Shown here piece after piece: positions 55,868 through 64,000 of a DNA stretch of 64,000 bases (the first letter of the stretch is position 1; each line of letters starts with the position of its first letter). Location of the stretch: positions 318,257,186-318,321,185 of the forward strand of contig NC_058520.1 of the NCBI RefSeq assembly GCF_904849725.1, written 5' to 3'. The position numbers were made by a program, and so were the translations under genes. The stretch comes from Hordeum vulgare subsp. vulgare. Taxonomy: Eukaryota; Streptophyta; Magnoliopsida; Poales; Poaceae. The notes beneath the pieces were generated by a model. That model was given only the letters and a program-made list of their open reading frames with translations. It searched no databases and was not told the DNA's origin.

Positions 55868-58800
55868 TGTAACACATTGCATCCCTTTGTGGTCTCACGC
55901 ACGGTTAACTCCATGGCTGCAGCCTTACCTTAGCCGGGACCGTTTGCGTCTTTTGACTCACGTATGCGATAGTGTCGCTAGCATTCCAATGTCAAAGAAC
56001 CCGGATCGACATGTCTAGTCATAAACCAAAGTGGCAGTTCCGCACAAGGACAAGCATACATGACCCAACAAAGCAGGTGTCGGTCATCAACGAACGTAGA
56101 CGAGTCGTAGCAAGCTACAAGGACTCCATTACGTCGCGTGACATTTCCCCAAAGGGGACAGACACAACAGCTAAGAAGGACACATGCCGGTCAACCAATG
56201 TGTCCGGAGCAGTAGCGAACTACCAAGGCTCGTTGGATCACAAAGGGGCATTTCCTTGTAAGGAGTGCTACTAAAGTTCACGACTAGGTATTCGAACCCC
56301 ATACATATCAAGTAAGACACACGTACGCATGGCATACCGATATGTATAGATACATCGATGGCATCACAACATAACCATAAACATACAAGCTTTATTTAAG
56401 AGGCTCGGAAGAGCCACACACATATTATTACACATTAAGGGTCTCACGACCCATAATATCAGTCACACAATACAAGCCAGCGGAAGAGTTATAAACTGTC
56501 TGGGTACAGACAGAGCAACTAGAAGGCACATGGCCTGACTATACTACAGAGCCGACGTAGGGCCAGATCGTAGCTGGGACACCAGCTACTCGTCGTCGTC
56601 GATGTCTACGAAGAACCCTCCATTAGGGTCATTAGCAACCTCTGCAACATTATTAAGCAAACATGAGTACGAAGGTACTCAGCAAGACTTTAGGATGGCT
56701 AACTACTCATGCAAGGTATCAAGAAGGTATCGTGGGGTTTCAAGCGAAAAGCCAGCATTTGACTCGTGGCTAGACAACTTGCTTTTGAAATTAGTTTTGA
56801 CAACTTGATTTCTCGCACACGAGTCCACTAACACCACAACAATACACCATCGTGGAATCATTCCGTCTCCATACAGAAATGCCGTCCACGACACTCACGC
56901 TTATCTTGACAATTTTAGGAGTAGCCATTGAAGTTATCTATGAACAACATATGTCTCCAAGTAGTCCATATCCGCGGACGCGGCTATTCGAATAGATCAT
57001 AACCCTGTAGGGGTGTACTTCGTCACACACGCACCCGCCACTTATCGCCATGTGCACGTCATGCACCTCGGCAACCTTCAAGCGGAAGCCCAGCGAGGGA
57101 GTCGGCCACGACCGTTAACCACGCTAGTACCTAGTCCAGGTTTATCGCCTATCTGGGAGTAACCCGTACGGAAGTCCGGCCAAGGTTTCCGCCACGGCCT
57201 CAAACGATGTGCGCAGGGTTCCCAAGCCCACCATCCGGGTGCCACTTGGTACACCGTGCCACTGCCTACCGCATCACGGTCCACCTCTCAGGTCAGCACC
57301 ATGCACGGCCTCCAGCATTACTATAAACACCAGAAACTACTTGCAACTCCTGGACCGAGTACTACGCGATTAATAGGCCGAGCGGGGTCATATTTCAGGG
57401 CCCAGTACGTGGTAGTATCTAGTCTTGGATTACATACACGGAACTCAGGTCCTAAGGACGGTTCCAATGAAACAACCCGCCATGGATTACATACACAGCC
57501 TTTCACCGATACCTTTACCAAATCAAGTTTAACACACGACCTTTGCTTACCGAACACATTCCACATTTCTGTTCATCTCCCAGATGACAGACCATACACA
57601 ACTCTAAGCATAGCATGCATAGCAGGATAAGGCACATCATAGCTCAAGCAACTACCAGGTATGCTAGGTTGCAAGGTTCGGCTATTTACCGTGACAAGGT
57701 TAAGTCATGCAAAGGAAGTGGGTCCAACTATCGTGGCAAAAGCAGTTGAAGCATTTGATCCTAATGCATTAAATAGGTGCAGGAGCAAGAACATAGGTGT
57801 TATCGGGATGATCAAAAGGGGTGCTTGCCTTGTTGCTCAGAGGAGGAACGATATCCGTCGGACGGATATTCGGTGGAATCCGGGGGTGCGGAGCCTACCG
57901 AAATGAACGGCAACATTCAATAACAATCATATGCAATCAAAATGATGCATGAGCATGGCATGAGAATGCAAAGTGATAAGTTATTTTAATCAAGATGTTT
58001 TAGGTTTACAGTTGATTTGAATCACATTCGAATAGCAATTCAAACGGGTATTCCCGGATACCGGTTTAATTGATTCGACCTGATGCTCAGATCAACCTAA
58101 TGTTAACATGCATGAAATGTCATGTTATGGTACAGATTTACATCTAGGGCAGTGTGTGATCATTGCATTTATAATGAGATTTGGATATTTTTGCAAATTC
58201 CATTTATAAAGTGATTAAAAGAATTGAATTATTCCTTATTTCACAATTTAGGGTTCTGTAACTTTTTCAAACATAGTTGAAAATAGCATAATCAGAATCC
58301 TTGAATTTTTCTGATACTTTTTCATATATAAATTATTTTCATTGGAGTTACAGATTAATTTCTATGATTTTTGCAATTTTTAGCAATTTCCTGAATTATT
58401 TTTATACTGGAAATTCCATTTATTGCATCAGGCTGACGTCAGCAGGTCAGCCGACCTGTGCAGGTCAAACCTGACAGGGGGGCCCCACTGGTCAGCCTCT
58501 GTGGGACTAATCCCGCGCTGACCAGCCCCTAATTGGGGTTTGACCAGGCGTGGGGCCCTCTGTCAGCGACTCACAGGAGGGCGATTAGGCCCTAATGGCC
58601 GGCCACGTCGACGGCCACCGGAGGGTGGTCGCCGGCGACCAAACCCGCGGCGGAGGGCTCGCCGAAGGCGACCTAGACGGCGCTGCTCCGCACGAAAACG
58701 CACGCGGTTAGCAGCTAAAGCAAGCTCGCGAAGTGGCCGAACTGGCAGGACCAACTGGGAGGCTAGGGTCGCCGGAAGAGGCGTCGGCGACGAGCCGGAG

Positions 58801-59986
58801 CGGCGGCCGAAGCTCGGGCGTCGTCGGGGGCTTCGAATCAGGGGGATCCACGCTTAGTTCTTAGCTGCTACGGCATCTACGCGTCGTCCTGGAGCTTCTG
58901 GTGCTCACGGGAGGACGAGGTGGACATCGGAGGGCTACCGGCGACGAGCGGCAGCGGCGGTGCTCGTCGGGCTCCGGTGAAACTAGGGCTAGAGGAGGGG
59001 ATCGACGGGGAAAGCTTAGGGGAAACCACCGCATGCTCATAGGGAGTGCAGAGAAGAGCTCAGACGGCTCGGGGAAGGCCTGGGGGCGACGAATCGACGG
59101 GAGATGTCCGGCGGCCGGAGGAAGAAGACGACGGTGTTGCGGGCGTTGCAGGGCTCGAGGGGACTTCGTCTTATGCAGAGATGACCAGGGCGACGAGGCG
59201 GAGCTAATGGCGTGCTCGCGGAGGAGATCCTATGGCCAGGGGCACGGCCAGCTCGAGCTCGAGCTCGGCTCTAATGGCGGCAGCAGGGAGAAGGAGGGGA
59301 TCCGGGCGGAGGAGGAGAACCGAGGCGGGGAATGGATAGGGGAGACTCTGGGGAGCTTATCCCCGTCGTCGCTAGCGCGAACCGGCGGCCAGGCAGGCAC
59401 GCAGGTGCGTGGCCGCGCCGGAGGAGGCGGCGGCCACCTCCTGCTGCCTACTGGCGCGGGGAAGGGGACGAGCGGCGAGATGGGCTGGGCCTGGCTTGGG
59501 CGTCAGGTAAGATTTTCTCTATTTTCTCCTTTTCTGTTTTTCTGTTTTTCTATTTATTGCTTTGCTATTTATTTCAGCTCCAAAACAAAAAGTAAAAACT
59601 AATTTTGACCTCCTGAAATATTTGTTATAATATCCCCACTCATTTCCAAGACTTTCAACATTTTTGGAAAATTATAGTTTCTGATTTCAAATTTTTAAAT
59701 TTGAAACCAGTGGCTTTTGCATTTATTTAAAATGCTTAAGTGTCAAGAAAATAGTTCTCTCCAATGCTCATTTGCTTTCATGATTTATCAGAAAGTTTGA
59801 ACATTTCTTGAGGCCATTTTGGGTTCATTGATTTTGAACTAGTTGAATTTTCCTTTAATTGAAATGGTGGCTAGGGTTTAGAGTTTTTCCTTTGCCACTT
59901 TGTTGTTTTTGTTGGAACTTCTTGGATGCAAATGCAAAGAAGACATGAGCACAATGCTATCTAGCTTAAGGTTTAGGGATGTGACA
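55868..59986 (-). repeat. T10 3' LTR (4119 bp)
   Basis: On the minus strand it begins TGTCACATCCCTAAACC (59986) and ends ...CAATGTGTTACA (55868). It is long but within the range of such chromoviruses. It includes a GC-rich island at about 58440-59480 and AT-rich flanks. ORFs of up to 233 codons on the plus strand inside the island have random low-complexity composition. The borders rest on the TG/CA ends, the polypurine tract and the abrupt end of T9 coding; no second LTR is visible to confirm. Confidence 0.7.
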
Positions 59987-60620
59987 ACTCACCCCCACTC
60001 AAAAGAATCTCGTCCCGAGATTTAGAAGTCGTCGGGAATAACGCAGGATATTCAAGTCGGAGACGATCCTCTCTTTCCCAAGTTGCCTCCTTTTCAGAAT
60101 GATTTGACCATTGAACTTTAAGAAACTTGAGGTTTCGACGTCGAGTGGTACGCTCAGCTTGATCAAGAATACGCACGGGGTATTCTCGGTAAGAAAGGTT
60201 ATCTTGGAGATCAAGCGTTTCGTGGTCCACTTCACAGATAGGATCTGAAAAGCAACGCCTGAGTTGCGAGACGTGGAAAACATCATGAACTTTGGAAAGA
60301 TGCGGAGGAAGATCCAACTGGTAGGCAACTTCTCCTCGTTTGGCAAGAATGCGAAAAGGTCCAATGTAACGAGGAGCCAACTTGCCCTTGATACCGAAAC
60401 GATGGGTACCCTTCAAAGGTGTAACCCGAAGATAAGCCTTCTCGTCAACTTCAAAGGTCACAGCCTTATGATGACGATCATATTGGCTCTTTTGACGAGA
60501 CTGGGCTGTTTTCAACTTTTCACGAATAATGCGAACCTGCGCTTCTGCATCCTGGATCATGTCCGGGCCAAAGAGTTGCCTCTCTCCGGTTTCTGACCAA
60601 TTAAGAGGTGTTCGACATCT
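59973..60620 (-). pseudogene. T10 pol C-terminus: integrase end and chromodomain
   Basis: This frame continues the pol frame directly after the TAA at 60621-60623. It begins with the integrase end (CRTPLNWSETGERQLFGP), then MIQDAEAQVRIIREKLKTAQ, SQYDRHHKAVTFEVDEKAYL and RYIGPFRILAKRGEVAYQLD. The chromodomain (about 60040-60185) follows with YPVRILDQAERTTRRRN, FLKVQWSNHSEKEATWE. Chromodomains direct integration to marked chromatin. The stop codon lies 14 bp inside the LTR, a compact arrangement. Confidence 0.85.
59987..60005 (-). promoter_or_regulatory. T10 polypurine tract
   Basis: TTTTGAGTGGGGGTGAGT on the minus strand directly precedes the LTR. It overlaps the end of the pol ORF. Confidence 0.85.
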
Positions 60621-63600
60621 TTATCCATAGAGAACTTCAAAAGGGGCTTTGCCCAAGCTTGATTGATAACTATTGTTATAAGCGAATGCGGCGAATGGAA
60701 GGAACATCTCCCAATTCATACCGAACGAAATAACACAAGCTCGGAGCATATCTTCTAGGATTTGATTCACTCTTTCTACTTGACCACTTGACTGGGGATG
60801 GAAAGCAGTGCTAAAAGATAAGTGAGTCCCCATGGCATTCTGAAAACTTTCCCAGAAGCGAGAAGTAAAGATACTTCCACGGTCCGAGTTAATTTCCAGG
60901 GGAACACCATGAAGAGACACTATTCGAGAGATATATAACTCCACTAGCTGGCTAGCTGTTATACTCTCACGAACAGGAAGAAAATGAGCCACTTTGGAAA
61001 GACGGTCAATGACCACAAAGATAGCATTGTTTCCTTTCTTGGTCTTGGGAAATCCGGTAATGAAATCCATGCTAACTTTATCCCATTTCCATTCAGGAAT
61101 AGCTAAAGGTTGAAGGGTGCCAGCAGGCCTTTGATGTTCTGCCTTAACTCGACGACAAACGTCGCAGTTAGCAACGAACTCAGCAATTTCTCTCTTCATC
61201 CTAGTCCACCAGAACCTCTGGCGTAGGTCCTGATACATCTTAGTACTACCGGGATGAATGGTGAGAGGGGAATCATGAGCCTCCTTAGGGATTAACTGCC
61301 TTAGATGTGGGTTCTTAGGAACCACTAAACGATTCTGGAAGAATACCACACCTTGATCATTTATGGAAAATTCTTTAGCGTTTCCGCTAAAAATATTCTC
61401 CTTGATCCGTGATATACCCTTGTCACGCTTTTGGCCAGCTATAATTTGATCCTTAAGAGTAGGCTTCGCCACCAGGGTAGAAAGGAATCCTTGAGGAACA
61501 ATATGAAGATTCAACTTCCGAAAGTCCTCATGGAGAAGTGGTTGACCTTGTTGTAGCATCAAATTGTTACAATAAGATTTACGACTTAGTGCATCGGCCG
61601 TAACATTGGCCTTCCCCGGGGTGTAAGTTATCCCTAAGTCGTAATCCGAGATCAACTCAACCCACCGTCTTTGCCTGAGATTCAAATCCGGCTGGGTGAA
61701 GATATATTTCAGACTTTGGTGATCAGTGAATATTTCGCAACGATTACCCAAAAGGTAATGTCGCCAGGTTTTTAGTGCATGGACCAGAGCTGCAAACTCA
61801 AGGTCATGTGTGGGATAATTATCCTCATGTGGACGCAACTGTCGAGATGCGTATGCGATCACATGACGATCTTGCATGAGAATGCAACCTAATCCTTGTC
61901 GCGAGGCGTCGCAATAGATAACAAAGTCCTTAGAAAAATCTGGTGGTAGCAACACAGTTGCGGAGGTCAGGCGTCTTTTCAGTTCCTGAAAACTATGCTC
62001 ACACTGTGGTGTCCACTCGAACTTTTTATCCTTCTTGAGGAGTTCAGTCAGAGGCTTTGCAACCTTGGAGAAATTCTCGACGAAGCGGCGACAATAGCTC
62101 GCTAGACCAAGAAAACTCCTAACTTGCTTAACCGATTCAGGTTGAGTCCAATCAAGGACAGCTTGAACTCTCTCGGGATTGACAGCAATACCCTTACCAG
62201 AGATTACGTGGCCTAGATAGGTCACTTCTGGTAACCAGAATTCACATTTTGAAAATTTGGCATAAAGGCGATGCTCTCGAAGTTTCATCAATACCAGCCT
62301 TAGATGCTCGGCATGTTCTTGTTCATTCTTGGAGTAGATGAGAATATCATCGACGTATACTACGACGAATTTATCCAAATACTCCATAAAGATTGAATTC
62401 GTCAGTCGAGAGAAGGTGGCTGGGGCATTGGTTAAACCGAAGGACATAACGGTGTACTCATATTGGCCATAACGAGTAACAAAGGCCGTTTTTGGAATGT
62501 CCCCGTTCTTAATCTTGATTTGATGGTATCCCAACCTCAAGTCCATTTTGGAGAAGACTGAGGATCCAGCGAGCTGATCGTACAGGTCGTTGATCCTGGG
62601 GAGCGGATACTTGTTCTTTATGGTGACCAGGTTAACTGGTCGGTAATCTACAACCATCCGATCCGTTCCGTCTTTCTTCTTGACGAAGAGGACGGGACAG
62701 GCCCAAGGAGAAGAGCTAGGACGAATGAAACCTTTGCTCAAGGCCTCATCTAATTGCTTCTTAAGTTCGGCTAGCTCCAGGGGTGCCATCTTATAAGGTC
62801 TTCTGGCTATTGGGATAGTTCCCGGAACAAGATCTATCACAAACTCTACATCTCTGTCAGGTGGAATTCCTGGCAGTTCCTCTGGAAAAACATCCGGGAA
62901 GTCACGGACTACCGGAATGTCTTCAAGTTCCGGAAGAGGGTTGGCATTTAGGGAATAGAGCTGGCATTTGGCAACTCGAGTAGAGACATTTACTATCTCA
63001 CCCGAGGGATGGGTAAGCTCGACATTTCTAGAGTGGGTATCAATCTTGGCATAGTGAGCTGATATCCAGTCCATGCCCAAGATGATATTAATATCCGAAG
63101 ATTTCAATGCTATCAATGAGGCTAGAAAAACTAGCCTGTCTACTAGAATTTCATTGTCATAGGTTATCCTAGAGGTTTGCCATTTGCTACCAGGGGTTTG
63201 GACAACCAATGGGATTGGCATATCACAAAATGACATGTTATGCAACTGTGCATAACTTTCTGAAATGAAGGAATGAGAAGACCCAGTGTCAAAGAGAACG
63301 GACGCTGGGTGATGATTAACAAGAAGCGTACCCAGCATGACGTCGGGATCCTCTGCAGCTTCTTCTGCTGACACATAGTTCACACGGCCACGTGCAGGAG
63401 TTGGCTTCATATAAAATGCTTTGCCCGACTTGGCCTGCCCGACGGACTTTCCGGGTTGCTTGGCACCCACATTCTGAGGACACTCACGGGAATAATGCCC
63501 TGGTTCTCCACACTTGTAGCATATCACCTGGTTGGCACGTGGTGCAGCATTGCCAGCTGGACCACCATAAGCTTTTGCTGGAGGGTTGGCCTGATTCGTC

Positions 63601-63815
63601 TGAGGCGCCACGTAGGATGGCCTCGGAGTGTATCTTGGTGGCAGAGAACTGTTTGGAATCCACAGCCTGCGTTTTGGAAACGCGGAACCAGAAGACGAGC
63701 CAAAGTCACGGGAGTGCTTCCTTGTGGCTTCGAAGTCAGTATGACCAGTCTCCGCACTGATCGCTTTGTTGACCAGGGCTTGAAAGCTTGCACACTCATG
63801 GAGGCGCAGATCTCA
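60621..63815 (-). pseudogene. T10 gag end, protease, RT, RNase H and integrase
   Basis: One frame is open from 63812 to the TAA at 60621-60623. In order: gag end with CCHC zinc knuckle [15 protein letters not shown] (63530-63485 region); protease active site [15 protein letters not shown] with [49 protein letters not shown] and the box YVDD at 62347-62358; RNase H with [14 protein letters not shown] and [11 protein letters not shown]; an integrase zinc finger near [13 protein letters not shown]; a core with [32 protein letters not shown] and [13 protein letters not shown]. The single TAA interrupts the YG.RCRTPL block. It would encode the full replication machinery if not for this stop and the gag stops. 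Confidence 0.9.
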
Positions 63816-64000
63816 ACGGAGCTCAGGGCTCAGACCCTTACGGAATCTTGCTTGCTTCTTGGTGTCAGTAGACACCTCCTCTGTTGCATAGCGGGCGAGG
63901 TTACTGAACTCGCGGCTATAGGCATCCACAGACAACTTGCCCTAAGTGAAGGCACAGAACTCCTCTCTCTTTCTGTCCATCAGGCCCTCTAGAATATGGT
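63816..64000 (-). pseudogene. T10 gag, C-terminal part of gag domain
   Basis: Upstream of the TGA at 63813-63815 the same frame reads GKLSVDAYSREFSNLARYAT, TDTKKQARFRKGLSPELR, a retrotransposon gag domain. A second stop (TAG near 63942) precedes it. Both could have arisen by single C-to-T changes (CGA to TGA, CAG to TAG). The gag start is outside the window. Confidence 0.8.

Larger units (their letters stand above)
55868..64000 (-). mobile_element. T10: Tekay/Del-like chromovirus Gypsy element (3' part)
   Basis: On the minus strand: gag, protease, RT, RNase H, integrase and chromodomain, polypurine tract and a long 3' LTR at 55868-59986. The 5' LTR and gag start are outside the window. It is inserted in T9 integrase, with CAGCC (55863-55867) as one side of the duplication. 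The pol frame has a single nonsense codon, so this is among the youngest insertions here and tops the nest T6>T7>T8>T9>T10. Confidence 0.88.

Noticed and set aside
58901..59602. 233-codon ORF on the plus strand
   Set aside because: It lies antisense in the GC-rich part of the T10 LTR. Its Arg/Gly/Ala-rich composition follows from base composition, and no domain is seen.
1..64000. Host protein-coding gene, tRNA or rRNA
   Set aside because: Every coherent reading frame is of transposon type. No cloverleaf or rRNA-like sequence was noticed. The tRNA-like matches are primer-binding sites.

Overview
The window looks like intergenic DNA from a large grass genome, almost certainly tribe Triticeae (wheat, Aegilops, rye or barley). 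I found no host gene, tRNA or rRNA. Nearly every base can be assigned to a transposable element, and most elements are inserted inside one another. I recognise BARE1/Angela/WIS-like and SIRE-like Copia elements, Athila-like and chromodomain (Tekay/Del-like) Gypsy elements, and a CACTA (En/Spm) transposon with a Tnp2 gene. Family names rest on recalled resemblance, not on a search. Species and subgenome cannot be told from this window.

Layout, with my own labels. T1 (1-6795, +) is a non-autonomous Gypsy-type LTR element whose left end is outside the window. It sits in the gag of T2 (6796-9915, -), a BARE1/Angela-like Copia element of which a 5' LTR, the leader and 40 gag codons are visible. 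T2 sits in T3, a CACTA transposon (-) whose pieces are 9916-11237 and 26953-33203. T3 ends at a CACTACTGGAATC terminus at 33203 and carries a decayed Tnp2 gene. A 15.7-kb Gypsy composite splits this gene. In the composite, T4 LTRs (11238-11941, truncated; 25285-26952) flank the 3' part of an autonomous Athila-like element T5 (11942-20267) and a gag-protease-only internal region of T4 (20268-25284). A perfect 5-bp target duplication, GCCTA, brackets it. Right of the CACTA end, five elements are nested: T6 Gypsy (33204-38035, +), T7 Athila-like with RT/integrase deleted (38036-43438, -), T8 Copia (43439-48469, +), T9 SIRE-like Copia (48470-55867, -) and T10 chromodomain Gypsy (55868 to window end, -).

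How they work: each retrotransposon family makes Gag particles, protease, reverse transcriptase/RNase H and integrase. T1, T4 and T7 show no RT or integrase and would need enzymes from autonomous relatives such as T5. The T9 and T10 pol frames are long and almost unbroken. T2, T3, T5, T6 and T8 are frameshifted and carry many nonsense codons, so they are older.

Most interesting: in two unrelated elements (T5 and T9) the extra ORF downstream of pol is preceded by a module that resembles the promoter part of the element's own LTR. In T5 it is a GC-rich hairpin plus a TATA box. In T9 it is an array of palindromes plus a TATATAAAGGG-type TATA box. T4 carries several primer-binding-site-like copies inside the end of its LTR. 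An LTR/primer-binding-site hybrid lies at the T5/T4 junction.
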